Shown here: piece after piece, positions 36,601 through 51,600 of the stretch
Position numbering within the stretch: the stretch's first letter is position 1
Layout: each line of letters opens with the position of its first letter
NCBI GenBank assembly: GCA_021014325.1
Contig: CM037461.1
Location: 4,799,501-4,863,500, forward strand
DNA from: Plazaster borealis
Lineage: Eukaryota > Echinodermata > Asteroidea > Forcipulatida > Labidiasteridae
Reading direction: 5' to 3'
DNA length: 64,000 nucleotides
Program-made: the position numbers and the translations under genes
The notes under the pieces: generated by a model
The model's input: the letters and a program-made list of their open reading frames with translations, nothing else
Told to the model about the DNA's origin: nothing
Databases searched by the model: none

Positions 36601-39600
36601 ATACCAGTTTATTCACTCATAATTTGATCACATCACTCACGAACACCTTGTTTTTCTAGTTGACATAAATCCAATTTCTAGTTCTTCTTCTTCTTTCCTA
36701 GAACTCTTCTCTACAGCATAACTCAAGATTTAAACTGAATTGAACATTGAAACTCATCAGACAATTGAACTTTAATATAAAGACAGCATAGTTTTCATGA
36801 CGTCATGATGCGCCATCAGGTGTCTAATTCCAATGTTTTTAAAGTTGCAAAATGACCATTTGTTAAAGGAGTTATGATTTTTTTTTTCAAATATTAAACT
36901 TCAACTTCCGATTTGACCCGGAAGTCAAGGTCAAATGGGTCATATTCTGTTTATCTTTTTTTACATACTTTTCCAATTATATAAAGATTGTAAAAACCCG
37001 ATGTATGGTTCAAAAGTAAAACAAAAAATGAAACATTGAACTTCATCTTTCGGTTTGAACCGGAATTAAAGGTCAAACGGGGTCTCAGTTTGTGTAGCTC
37101 GTGTTTAGTTTATTAATACCTTTTAGGTGATGTATTGATTGTAAATATCAAATTGGTGGTTCAGGAGTTATTAAATTATCAAATATTCAATGTCATATTC
37201 GGTTTTAACCGGAAGTAAAGGTCAAATGGTGTCACATTCTGTATATCGTTTCTTCAGTTGTTATATTTCTCCCAATGTAGTATAAATTGTTAAAATCGAA
37301 TGTGTTGTTCAGAAGTTATTTTTTTTTTGTATTAAATTGCAACTTCCGGTTTGAACCGAAATTCAAGTTAAAAAGAGGTCACATTTTGTGTGGCGCGTGT
37401 TAAGTTTATTAAGACCTTTCAGATGATGTATGGATTGTAAATATCCAATGTGTGGTTCAAGAGTTATGATATTTTCAAATATTGAATTTTGCATGTATTT
37501 GGGTGACATGTGCATCACACAAAGAAACAACGAGCGACGCCAAATGTGTTCCTACATGTAGCTATACAGTACATACACTAGTCTTCAATCGGAGCGTCTT
37601 GGAACCAAGACTATACACAATGTAAACTAAACTACAACTGCTATGGGCATGTACAGGTTCAGCGTGTATGTAGGGCCTACGTGTGTTAATACACTTTTGT
37701 GCTGTTGTGCGTTGTCAAGGTGAGTCAAGAGACACGTGCGCTTTAACCAACGTTGGCTCTTTAACGTCCGGTTTCGACCAGATGTAAAAGCCAAAATGTT
37801 GTCATGTTTGTGCAAAAGTTTGAGCAGCCTCAATCATCTATCACCTGATGCAAAAACTTTGATAAAAAAGGTCATACGATTTTGACGTTAACTTTGCAAA
37901 TGTTTTCACAGTCTTGATCTATTACATGCCAAATAATGAAGACCATAGCTTTAATATTCAATTAAAAATACAGCAAACACCAACTGATAATTTTTCAACT
38001 TTAAAAACCTTGTAATTCGACACCCGATGACGTCATCATGACGTCATGAAAACTGTGCCGTTTTCATATTGAGGTTTAATTGTCTGATGAGTTTCAATGT
38101 TCAATTCCATTTCAATTTTGAGTTATGCTGTAGAAAATAGTTCCATGGAAGAAGAAGAAGAAGATGGAGACGAACAAAAAACCAGACCACTAGACATTCA
38201 ATTTTTTTTAATAACAAAAAAAGGTGTTCGTGAGTGATGTCATCAAATTATGATTGAATGAATTGGTGACGACAATTTACCTTATTAATCCAATATTTTG
38301 TTCAGGAGTTAGATTTTGTCCAATATAAAACTTTAACTTCAGGTTTGAACTGAAAGTCAATGTCAAACACACTCTGTTTGTAAATTGTTTGAAGACATTT
38401 CCGATGAATTATAGATTGTAAAAATCCATTGTTTGGTTAAAGAGTTATGTTGTTTCAAATATGCAAACATCAACTTCCGGTTTGAACCGGAAGTCAAGGT
38501 CGAATGGGTTTTCACTTTGTTTAGCGTTTGTTGGCTTTTAGCGAACATTACTAATGATGTATAAATCGAAAAATCAAATTTGTGGTTAAGGAGTTTCGAT
38601 GTGTTCAAATAATATCTTCAACTTCCGGTTTGAACCGGAAGTCAAGGTCAAACAGGGTCACATTTTATGTAGTATTTGTTAAGTCTTTCGACAACTTGCT
38701 GATGATGTATAGATTATACAAGACATTGTATAGTTCAGGAGTTATGAATTGTTTTAATCTTAAAGTTAAATTTTCGGTTTGAGCTGGAAGTCAAGGTCAA
38801 TTGAGGTCACACTTTGTGTAGCGTTCGTTAAGTTTTCGGAGACCTTTCTGATGATGTATATATCATAACAATTTGATGTATGGTTCAGCAGTTATAATTT
38901 TTTCAACTATACAATTTCATCTTCCGGTTTGAACCGGAAGTCAAGGTTAAATGGGGCATATTCTGTGTATCGTTTGTTAAATTGTTACATACTTTTCCAA
39001 TGATATCAAGATTGTAAAAATCCGTTGTGTGGTTGAGGAATTATGAATTTTGAAACATTAAATTTCAACTTCCACTTTGAACCAAAAGTCAAGGTCAAAC
39101 AGGGGTCACAATTAGCGTAGCGTGTGTTAGGTTTTATAAAGAACTTTCAGATGATGTATAGATTGTAAAAATCCAATGTGTGGTTCAAGAGTTACGAATT
39201 TTTCAAGTATGGATTCTCTTATGCCGGGGTGCGCAATATACAAGGTAACAGCGATGCTAAATGTTGACGTAAACTGAACTACACGTACAATGTACATGTA
39301 TCTGTACACGTGTCATTACACTATCTCGCGTTATCTAAGTGGGTCAACACAAACGTACGCTTTAATGCCGGTGGTTATGAGACAAGATGTAAATGTCAAA
39401 ATGTTGTTATTTATGTGCATAAGTTTGAGCAGGCTCAACGGTCTACAACCTGATGCAAAATTATGCTGAAGTGATAAGTAGTTTTTGAGATACGAATTTT
39501 GTGATATTTTCAACAGCCGGTTTGAACCAGACGTCAAGGTTAAATGAGGTCATTTATTGAACTCTTAACGACCTATCCGATGTTGTATAGATTGTAAAAA

Positions 39601-42600
39601 TCGAATATGTGGTTCAAGAGTTATAATTTGTTTACAAATATTAAACTTTGATTCATTGTAATTCAATACCTGATGACGTCATCATAACATCATCAAGTTT
39701 GTGTCGTTTTGATATTTAGGTTCAAATGTCTAATGAGTTTCAATGTAAAATTCAATTTCAATCTTGAGTTATGTTGTAAATAAACCCGAATGATGTTTTT
39801 CAAGAAAACAAAAACAAAGACAAACTTTGACGTAGGGGCATGACCGGGAAGAAAAGGTCATACGATTTTGACGTTAACTTTGCAAATGTTTTCACAGTCT
39901 TGATCTATCACATACCCAAATATGAACATCATTGCTTTCATATTCAATGAGATACAGCAAATACAAAATGGTAATTTTTCAATTTAAAAAATCTTGTAAT
40001 TCGACACCTGATGACGTCATCATGACGTTATTATCTTTGTGCCGTCCTCATATTGAGCTTCAATTGGCTGATGAGTTTCAATGTTTAATTCAGTTTTAAT
40101 CTTGAGTTATGCTGTAAAGAAGAATTCCAGGGTTGAAGAAGAAGAACTAGAAATTCAGTTTTTGTGACATCACAAAAACAGAGTGTTCGGTAGACATGCA
40201 TTAGCATAGGTGGTGAAAAGTAAAAAGACAATTTGGTAAACATGTCTTTGTATGAAATATTGTTATACGAGTTAATTGTGATTTTAAATATTTGCATTTT
40301 TGAAACAAAAACCTTGATCAAGCCTAAATTAAAAAAAGATGACGTCATGATTTAGTTAAATGTTTAACTTTTTTGAACTTGCAACAGGTTTTTAGCAAAA
40401 CGGATTATTTTGTAATAACTTTTGAATTATTAAATTTCAACTTCCGGTTTCAATCTGAAGTAAAAGTCACAGGAAATCATTTTTTGTTTGTAACTTGTAC
40501 AATACATCAAGAGCTTTTATATGGTGCAAATATTTTGTATGTAGCAATAATAATTCTCCAGATGTGGATGTGTTTAACCCTTAACTGCAAGAACTCCATA
40601 GACTCTACGCAAATCCCTGAAGGGTCCATCAAATGATTCAACACCAATTATAAGGTGTTAATTTAAAAATAACTTGTGCATTTCCAAACAATTTTTACAT
40701 CTAAGTGACTTCTTTACATGTCCAGCTATTGTCTAGAATTATTTGAGCTCATTAATTACCCAGTAATTGATTTATTTTCCCTAATTAGCTAAACTTTAAG
40801 GGGCGTGGAAACCCCCCGACTTTATTCCGAGGGACAAAAGGGCCAATATTACGAAATATTAATAAATGTGTGCATTTTCTATTAATGTGTACATCTAAGT
40901 GTCTTCTTTACATGCCCAGCTATTGTCTAATATTATTTGAGTCCTTTAGCAACCAGTAATTGGTACATTTTTCTAGTTATCTAACTAAATTATGGCATGG
41001 CAATGCCCTTATTTACTACTACACCATCCAATAGTGTTCTTGAAAAAATCCTGTAAAAAAGAATAAACAAATCTGGGGCCTGACACCCCCCTCCTTTAAG
41101 ATATGTGGAATTGTCCATTCTAGGATATCAAGGAACTTGACTCCGCCCAGTCATCAGACTTTGGAGACATTACTCAATTAGTGATTTGTGGTATTGACTA
41201 ATGGCCCCTGCCCTCGGTTAAGGGTTAAATATTAAACGTTGATTAAATGTTGTGACGTCATCGATGACGTCATCATCCCGAAAAAAATGTGTGTGTCATC
41301 TACACGCTAATATATAAGTACATGGTAAATTCAAAACTGCAACCTTTTCTTAGTTAAGGAGATATGAACTTTTGAATTATGAAATTTGAACTTCCGTTTT
41401 CGACCGAAAGTAAAGGTCATATAGGGTCACACTTTGTACGTGAATTGTAGAAGACGGCAAGAGTAATTATATTGTGCAAAATGTATTACATGAAGCAATT
41501 AAGATTATTTAAATATTTTTTTATTATTATTAAACGTTGATTTATTGTTATGACGTCATCGATAACATCATCAAACCGAAATTCACATATTTACATTTGA
41601 ACACAAAGATCTAAATATCTAGTAAGTCTCAAGTCTCAAACATTTATAGTTCATGAGATATGGAGAGTTTTCTTTATGTAAGAAAATTCAACTTCCGGTT
41701 CTGACCAGAAGGAAAGGTCATATGGGGTTAACACCTAATGAACGATTTGTAGAACTGTTCAAGAGCCTTCAGATGATATAATGATGAAAGGTGTTACATC
41801 TTTTGTTTATAAGGTATAAAGTTTCAAAAAAATCCTTCAACGTCCGGTTTCGACCGGAAGTAAAGGTCACACGGGGTCACATTCTGTGTAAGAGTTGTAA
41901 AAGGAATGTTGAACTTTCATATGATGCAAAGATCTTGTATTTATATTTTATGATTCTCTAGATATGATGATTTACAATATTTCTCGTTATTTTTCTTTTT
42001 TGATGTTATGACGTCATCGATGACGTCATCATCCCGAAATTGTTGCTGTTTCGTCTGTACACTAAGGTCGAAGTACATGACAAGTTTCAAGTCTCTACGA
42101 GTTCTACTTTTTTCGAAATCTTGCCGAGAAAGTACGGTGGGAAGAAGAAGACACGGAAACTAGAGATTCAGTTTTTTCAAATATGGATTTTTTAAAATAT
42201 TAAACGTTGATTAAATGTTGTGACGTCATCGATAACGTCATCATCCCGAAAAAAATGTGGGTGTCATCTACACACTAAGATCTAAGTACGTGGTGAATTT
42301 CAAGACTGCAACCTTCTTAGTTAATGAGATATGAACTTTTGAATTATAAAATTTGAACTTCCGTTTTCGACCGGAAGTAAAGGTCATATAGGGTCACACT
42401 TCGTACGTGAATTGTAGAGTACGGCAAGGGCTTTTATATGGTGAAAATATCTTACATGAAGCAATTATGGTTCTTTAAATATGTTTTTTTTAATATTAAA
42501 CGTTGATTTATTGTTATGACGTCATCGATGACATCATCAAACCGAAATTCACACATTTATATTTAAACACAAAGATCTAAATACTTAGTAAGTTTTAAGT

Positions 42601-45600
42601 CTCAAACATTTATAGTTCATGAGATATGACGAGTTTTCTTTATGAAAGAAAATTCAACTTCCGGTTTTGACCGGAAGTAAAGGTCATATGGGGTCACACC
42701 TAATGAAAGATTTGTAGAACTGTTCAAGGACCTTCAGATGATTTACTGATTAAATGTGTAGCATCTTTTGTTTATAAGATATAACGTTTCCTAAAAAACC
42801 TTCAACTTCCGGTTTCGACCGGAAGTAAAGGTCACATGGGGTCACATTCTGTGTAAGAGTTGTAAAAGGAATGTTGAACTTTCATATGAAGCAAAGATCT
42901 TGTCTTTATCATTTTTGGTTCTCTAGATATGACGATTTACAATATTTCTCGTTATTTTTCATTTTTGATGTTATGACGTCATCGATGACGTCATCATCTC
43001 GAAAATGTTTCTGTTTCGTCTATACACTAAGGTCTAAGTACATGACAAGTTTCAAGTCTCCACGAGTTATACTTTTTCCGAAATCTGATTGAATGAATAG
43101 GTCACATCCAATCAATCCAATGCCTGGTCCAGGAGTTATGAATTTTTCAAAAAATTAAACATCAACTTCCGGTTTGGACCGGAAGTCAAGGTCAAATATG
43201 GGTTACATTTTGTGCAGCGCCTGTTTAGTTTATGAAGACGTTTTAGATGATGTATGGATTGTAAACCTCCAACGATTTGTTGAAACATTAACTTTCACTT
43301 TCCGGTTTGAACCGGAAGTCAAGGTCAAATGAGGTCACAGTGTGTGGCGTTTCTTAAATCTTTGGAGCCCTTTCTGATGATGTATAGATGATAAATATCC
43401 AATTTGTGGTTCAGGAGTTATGACATTTTCAAATATTGAATTTTTCGCTCGTTGTTTCTTTGTATATTGCACAGTCACGCCAAATGTATTCATACATGTA
43501 GCTGTACAGTGCATACACTAGTCTTCAACTGGAGCGTCTTGGAACCAAGACTATACACACTGTCACTCACTACAGCGTGTGCGTAGGGCCTACATGTGTT
43601 AATACACTAACGTGCCGTCGTGCGTTGTCAACGTGAGTCACGTCAATGTTGATCCACAAGAGGGCTATTTTTAGGAAAACTGTATTAGCAAACCGGTGGA
43701 CAACAAAAACGTTCACGGACTTGGAACCAAGTCTAATTCAGCACATGTGTACACGTATTACGCGTTGTCAACGTGCGCTTTAACGTCCGGTTCTGACCAG
43801 ATGTAAACATCAAAATGTTGTCATATCTGTGCAAAAGTTTGAAAAGGCTCAATCATCTATAACCTGATGCAAAATTATGACAAACAAATACGTGGTTTTT
43901 GAGATATGGATTGAAATTGAATTTTTGAAATTTTCAGCTTCCAGTTTGAACCAGAAGTCAAGGTCAAATTAGGTCATGCTTTGTGTAGCGTTTGTTGAAC
44001 TTTTAACAACCTATCAGATGATGTGTAGATTGTAAAAATCCAACATGTGGTTCATGAGTTATGATTTTTTACAGATAATCAACTTTGATTTATTGTAATT
44101 CAATACCTGATGACGTCATCATGACATCAACAAGTTTGTGCCGTCTTGATAGTAAGGTTCATATGTCTGATGAGTTGCAATGCTCAATTTCATTTTAATC
44201 TTTAGTTATACCCCGAAATATATTTGTTTAATGAAAAACAAACAAAGGCAAACTTTGACCTTCCGGTACGACCGGAAGTAAAGGTCATACGATTTTGGCG
44301 TTAACTTTTGAAATGATGCCCCGTCTTGATCAATCCGATGCCCAATAATGAACATCGTAGCTTCTAAATTCAAGGATATACAGAGAATAGCAAATGATCA
44401 TTGTTCAACTTTAAAAACCTTGTAATTGGACACCTGATGACGTCATCATGACGTCAGTAAGTTTGTGCCATCTCCATATTGAGGTTCAATTGTCTGAAGA
44501 GTTTCAAAGTTCAATTCAATTTCAATCTTGAGTTATGATTTAGAGAAGAATTCCGTGGAAGGAGGAAGAAGATGAAGAAGAAGACAAAAACAGAACAATA
44601 ACAAGGAGGTGTTCGTGCTTGTAATGCACGAACACCTAATAACGTTAGCCGAACACCTACAAAAATTAACTAGATATTTAGTTGTTGTGACAACACAAAA
44701 ACAAGGTGCTCGTGAGTAATGACATATACAATGTTAACTTCCGGTTTGAACTGAAAGTCAAGGTCAAATGGGGTCACTTTCTGTGCAGCGTTTGTAAATT
44801 GTTTGAAGACATTTCCGATGAGTTATAGATTGTAAAAATCCCATGTTTGGTTAAAGAGTTAAGATTTTTTCAAATAATATCTTAAACAAACGTTTGAGCA
44901 GGCTCAACGTTCTACAACCTGATGCAAAAATTATGCTGAAATGATAAGTTGTTTTTGAGATATGACTTTTACGAAAATTTAAGTTTCCGGTTTGAACCGG
45001 AAGTCAAGGTCAAATGGGGTCACTTTAACGATCTTTCCGATGATGTATAGATTGTAAAAATCCAACATGTCGTTTATGAGTTATGATTTTTTTCAAATAT
45101 TAAACTTTGATTTAATGTTATTCAATACCTGATGACGTCATCATAACATCACCACGTTTGTGTCGTATTAATATTAAGGTTCAATTGTCTTATGGGTTTC
45201 ATTGTTCAATTCAATTTAAATCTTGAGTTATGCCGTAGATAAGCCCTACAGGTGATTGTTTTAAGGGGGAAAAAGAAAACTTTGACCTTCCGGTACGACA
45301 AGAAGTAAAGGTCATACGATTTTGGCCTTAACTTTTTAAACGTTGCCCCAGTCTTGATCTATCCAATGCTCAACTCTGAACATCATAGCTTTCAAATTCA
45401 AGGATATACAGCAAAACCTTGTAATTCGATACCGGATGACGTCATCGTGCGTCAGTAAGTTGGTGCCGTCTTCATATTGAGGTTCAATTGTCTCATGAGT
45501 TTCAATGTTCAATTCAGTTTCAATCTTGAGTTATGTTTTAGAGAAGAGTTCAGTGGAAGAAGAAGAAGAGGATGAAGAAAAAAAAACAATCAAACAAGGA

Positions 45601-48600
45601 GGTGTTCGTGCTTGTATTGCACGAACGCCTAAACAGAACAAAAACTAGGAGGTGTTTCTGCTTGTATTGCACGAACACCTAAAAAAACAGAACAAAAACA
45701 AGAGGTGTCCGTGCTTGTATTGAACATACACGTAACTAAGAACTTAATTTGTGTCAACCACAAAAACAAGGTCTTCGTGGGTGATGTCATCAAATTATGA
45801 GTGAATGAACTGTGAGTGAATGAACTGGTGTTGACATGTTACCTTGTAAATCCAATGTCTGGTTCAGGAGTTAGATTTTGTCCTTAAATTCAACTTCTGG
45901 TTGAACTGGAAGTCAAGGTCAAATGGGTTCACACTTTGTGCTGCGTTTATTGACTTTTTGAAGACCTTAACAATGTTGTTTACTTTTTAAAAACCAATGT
46001 CTGGTTACGGAGTTATGATTAATTACAATTTTAAACTTCAACTTCCGATTTAAACCGGAAGTCAAGATGAAAAGGGTCATATTTTGTGTTGCGCTTGTTG
46101 CCTTTTTAAAGACATTTCTAATGATGTAAAGATTGTAAAAAATCATTGTGTGGTACTGGAGTTATGATCTTTTTCAAGTTTTAAATTACATCTTCCGGTT
46201 TGAACCGGAAGTCAAGCTCAAATGGGGTCACGTTCTTTGTATCTTTTATTAAGTTGTTACATACATTCCCAATGATATATAGATTGTAAAAACCCAATGT
46301 GTGGTTCAGAAGTTATGGTTTTTGAAGCATTGAATTTCAAGATTTCTGGTTTGAACCGGAATTCAAGGTCAAATGGGGTCACATTTTGTGTAGCGCGTGT
46401 TTAGTTTATTAAGACATTTCAGATGATGTATAAATTGTAAATATCCGATGTGTGGTTCAGGAACAATGACATGTTTTATTTATTTGTTTTCTTCAAATAT
46501 TTGGGAATATACAATGAAACCCCGTGCTGAGCGACGCCAAATGTATTCGCTGTTTAGTCTTGGCCCAAGACATCAGTGATCGATAGCGGATAGTTTACTG
46601 CGCTCGTTGTAAATCATTATAGCCATAAGAGGGTGCGCTACTGGCCAAGACTATTAGCTGTACACTACATACACTAGTCTTCAACTGGAGCGTCTTGAAA
46701 CCAAGACTATACACATGTAAACTAAACTACACGTCCTATGTGCATGTACACAAAATGTACAGGTTTGGCATGTGCGCAGGGCCTACATGTGTTAATACAC
46801 TATCGTGCCGTCGTGACTTGTCAAGGTGAGTCTAGAGACACGTGCGCTTTAACCAACGTTGGCTTTAACGTCCGGTTTTGACCAGTACAAGTCAAAATGT
46901 TGTCATCTCTGTGCAAAAGTTTGAGCAGGCACACTCATCTATAACCTGATGAAAAATGTATGATGACAAAATACATGGTTTTTGACATATTAATTTTTGA
47001 AATGTTCAACTTCTGATTTGAACCGTAAGTCAAGGTCAAATGGGGTAATATTCTGTGTAGCGTCTGTTCAACAACCTTTCCGATGTTGTATATATTGTAA
47101 AAAACAAACTTGTGCTTCATGAGATATGATTTTTTCAAATATTAAACTTTGATTTAAGTTTTGACTTAGGTTCAATTGTCTGATGAGTTTCAATGTTCAA
47201 TTCAATTTCAATCTGAAGTTATGCCCCGAAAATGGTTTGTTTTTCAACCAAAGGCAAACTTTGACCTTCCGGTACGACCAGAAGTGAAGGTCATACGATT
47301 TTAGAGTTAATTTTTCAAAAGTTGCCCCAGTCTTGATCTATCCGATGCCCAGCTATGAACGTCATGGCTTTTAAATTCAGGGACATACATCAAATAGCAA
47401 ATGATCATGTGTTTACACCTGATGACGTTATCATGACGTCATGAAAACTGTGCTGTCTTTATATTGAGGTTCAATTGTCTGATGAGCTTCAATGTACAGT
47501 TCAGTTTCAATCTTGAGTTAGGCTGAAGAGAAGAGTTCCATGGAAGAAGATGGAGAAAAAAACACTAGATATTCAGTTTTTGTGACATCACAAAAACAAG
47601 GTGTTCGAGAGTAATAACATCAAATTACGAGTGACTGAATTGGTGTCGACATGTTACCTTATCAATCCAATGTTTGGTTCAGGAGTTAGATTTTTTTCCA
47701 TTGCAACAATTCAACTTTCGGTTTGAACTGGAAGTCAAGGTCAAATGGGTTCACACTTTGTGCAACGTTTGTTGTTTTTTGAAGACCTTAAGAATGATGT
47801 ATACATTTTAAAAACCTTAAGGAGTTATGATTTTTAAAATATTAACTTCAACTTCCGATTTGAACCGGAAGTCAAGGTCAAAAGGTCACAATTTTGTGTA
47901 GCGCTTGTTGAAATTTGAAAGACCTTTCTAATGATGAAAATATTTTAAAAATTCACTGTGTGGTACACGATTTATGATATTTTTCATGTAATAAATTTCA
48001 TCTTCCGGTTTGAACTGGAGGTCAAGGTCAAATGGGATCATATTCTGTGTATCTTTTCCAAAGATACTTTCCCAATGATGTATAGATAAAAAAATTTAAA
48101 AACGTGTGGTTTAGAAGTTATGGTTTTTGAAACATTGATTTTCAACTTCATGTTTTAACCGGAAGTCAATGTCAAATGAGGTCACATTGTGTGTATTGTT
48201 TCTTAAGATGTTACATACTTTCCCAATGATGTATATATTGTAAAAATCCAATGTGTTGTTTAGAAGTTACGATTTGTTTAAACATTAACTTTCAACTTCC
48301 GGTATAAATTGGAAGTCAAAGTCAAATAAGGTCACAATTTTTGAAATGTTCAACTTCTGATTTGAACCGTAAGTCAAGGTCAAATGGGGTAATATTCTGT
48401 GTAGCGTCTGTTCAACAACCTTTCCGATGTTGTATATATTGTAAAAAACAAACTTGTGCTTCATGAGATATGATTTTTTCAAATATTAAACTTTGATTTA
48501 AGTTTTGACTTAGGTTCAATTGTCTGATGAGTTTCAATGTTCAATTCAATTTCAATCTGAAGTTATGCCCCGAAAATGATTTGTTTTTCAACCAAAGGCA

Positions 48601-51600
48601 AACTTTGACCTTCCGGTACGACCAGAAGAGAAGGTCATACGATTTTAGAGTTAATTTTTCAAATGTTGTCCCAGTCTTGATCTATCCGATGCCCAGCTAT
48701 GAACGTCATGGCTTTTAAATTCAAGGACATACATCAAATAGCAAATGATCATGTGTTTACACCTGATGACGTTATCATGACGTCATGAAAACTGTGCTGT
48801 CTTTATATTGAGGTTCAATTGTCTGATGAGCTTCAATGTACAGTTCAGTTTCAATCTTGAGTTAGGCTGAAGAGAAGAGTTCCATGGAAGAAGATGGAGA
48901 AAAAAACACTAGATATTCAGTTTTTGTGACATCACAAAAACAAGGTGTTCGAGAGTAATAACATCAAATTACGAGTGACTGAATTGGTGTCGACATGTTA
49001 CCTTATCAATCCAATGTTTGGTTCAGGAGTTAGATTTTTTTCCATTGCAACAATTCAACTTTCGGTTTGAACTGGAAGTCAAGGTCAAATGGGTTCACAC
49101 TTTGTGCAACGTTTGTTGTTTTTTGAAGACCTTAAGAATGATGTATACATTTTAAAAACCTTAAGGAGTTATGATTTTTAAAATATTAACTTCAACTTCC
49201 GATTTGAACCGGAAGTAAAGGTCAAAAGGTCACAATTTTGTGTAGCGCTTGTTGAAATTTGAAAGACCTTTCTAATGATGAAAATATTTTAAAAATTCAC
49301 TGTGTGGTACACGATTTATGATATTTTTCATGTAATAAATTTCATCTTCCGGTTTGAACTGGAGGTCAAGGTCAAATGGGATCATATTCTGTGTATCTTT
49401 TCCAAAGATACTTTCCCAATGATGTATAGATAAAAAATTAAAAAAACGTGTGGTTTAGAAGTTATGGTTTTTGAAACATTGATTTTCAACTTCATGTTTT
49501 AACCGGAAGTCAATGTCAAATGAGGTCACATTGTGTGTATTGTTTCTTAAGATGTTACATACTTTCCCAATGATGTATATATTGTAAAAATCCAATGTGT
49601 TGTTTAGAAGTTACGATTTGTTTAAACATTAACTTTCAACTTCCGGTATAAATTGGAAGTCAAAGTCAAATAAGGTCACAATTTTTGAAATGTTCAACTT
49701 CTGATTTGAACCGTAAGTCAAGGTCAAATGGGGTAATATTCTGTGTAGCGTCTGTTCAACAACCTTTCCGATGTTGTATATATTGTAAAAAACAAACTTG
49801 TGCTTCATGAGATATGATTTTTTCAAATATTAAACTTTGATTTAAGTTTTAACTTAGGTTCAATTGTCTGATGAGTTTCAATGTTCAATTCAATTTCAAT
49901 CTGAAGTTATGCCCCGAAAATGATTTGTTTTTCAACCAAAGGCAAACTTTGACCTTCCGGTACGACCAGAAGTGAAGGTCATACGATTTTAGAGTTAATT
50001 TTTCAAATGTTGCCCCAGTCTTGATCTATCCGATGCCCAGCTATGAACGTCATGGCTTTTAAATTCAAGGACATACATCAAATAGCAAATGATCATGTGT
50101 TTACACCTGATGACGTTATCATGACGTCATGAAAACTGTGCTGTCTTTATATTGAGGTTCAATTGTCTGATGAGCTTCAATGTACAGTTCAGTTTCAATC
50201 TTGAGTTAGGCTGAAGAGAAGAGTTCCATGGAAGAAGATGGAGAAAAAAACACTAGATATTCAGTTTTTGTGACATCACAAAAACAAGGTGTTCGAGAGT
50301 AATAACATCAAATTACGAGTGACTGAATTGGTGTCGACATGTTACCTTATCAATCCAATGTTTGGTTCAGGAGTTAGATTTTTTTCCATTGCAACAATTC
50401 AACTTTCGGTTTGAACTGGAAGTCAAGGTCAAATGGGTTCACACTTTGTGCAACGTTTGTTGTTTTTTGAAGACCTTAAGAATGATGTATACATTTTAAA
50501 AACCTTAAGGAGTTATGATTTTTAAAATATTAACTTCAACTTCCGATTTGAACCGGAAGTCAAGGTCAAAAGGTCACAATTTTGTGTAGCGCTTGTTGAA
50601 ATTTGAAAGACCTTTCTAATGATGAAAATATTTTAAAAATTCACTGTGTGGTACACGATTTATGATATTTTTCATGTAATAAATTTCATCTTCCGGTTTG
50701 AAATGGAGGTCAAGGTCAAATGGGATCATATTCTGTGTATCTTTTCCAAAGATACTTTCCCAATGATGTATAGATAAAAATTTTTAAAAACGTGTGGTTT
50801 AGAAGTTATGGTTTTTGAAACATTGATTTTCAACTTCATGTTTTAACCGGAAGTCAATGTCAAATGAGGTCACATTGTGTGTATTGTTTCTTAAGATGTT
50901 ACATACTTTCCCAATGATGTATATATTGTAAAAATCCAATGTGTTGTTTAGAAGTTACGATTTGTTTAAACATTAACTTTCAACTTCCGGTATAAATTGG
51001 AAGTCAAAGTCAAATAAGGTCACAATGTGTAGCGTCTTTAGAGCCCTTCCTGGTTCAGAGGTTCTGTTTTGTTAATATTAAATTTCAAATAACGGTTTGA
51101 GGTCAAACGGGGTCACACTTTGTGTAGCACGTTGGGTTTATTGAGACCTTTCAGATGATGTATGGATTGTAAATATCCGATGTGTGGTTCAGGAGTTATG
51201 ACATTTTCAAATATTGAATTGTTCAAATATTTGGGTGACTGTGCAATATATAAAGAAACAAAGAGCGACGCTAAATGTATTCCTACATGTAGCTGTACAG
51301 TACATACACCAAACTGTAATGTGCATGTACAGGCTCTGCGTGTGCGTAGGGCCTACATGTGTTAATACTGTACCGTGCGTTGTCAACGTTGGTCAATAGA
51401 CGCGTGCGTTTAAATGTCCAGTTTTGACAAGATGTAAAGGTAAACATGTTGTCATCAAGAGCTTTGATATGGTGTAAATACCTTTTATGTAGTCATTTTG
51501 GTTCTCCAGATATTAATTGTTTAAACATTAAACGTTTATTTAATGTTGTGACGTCATCGATGACACATCATTCTACAACAGTTGCGGATTCATTTACACA

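Noticed and set aside
46935..49826. Open frames recurring every 1344 bp as a conserved small protein family
   Set aside because: Their identity comes from the recent tandem triplication of satellite, not from selection on protein.
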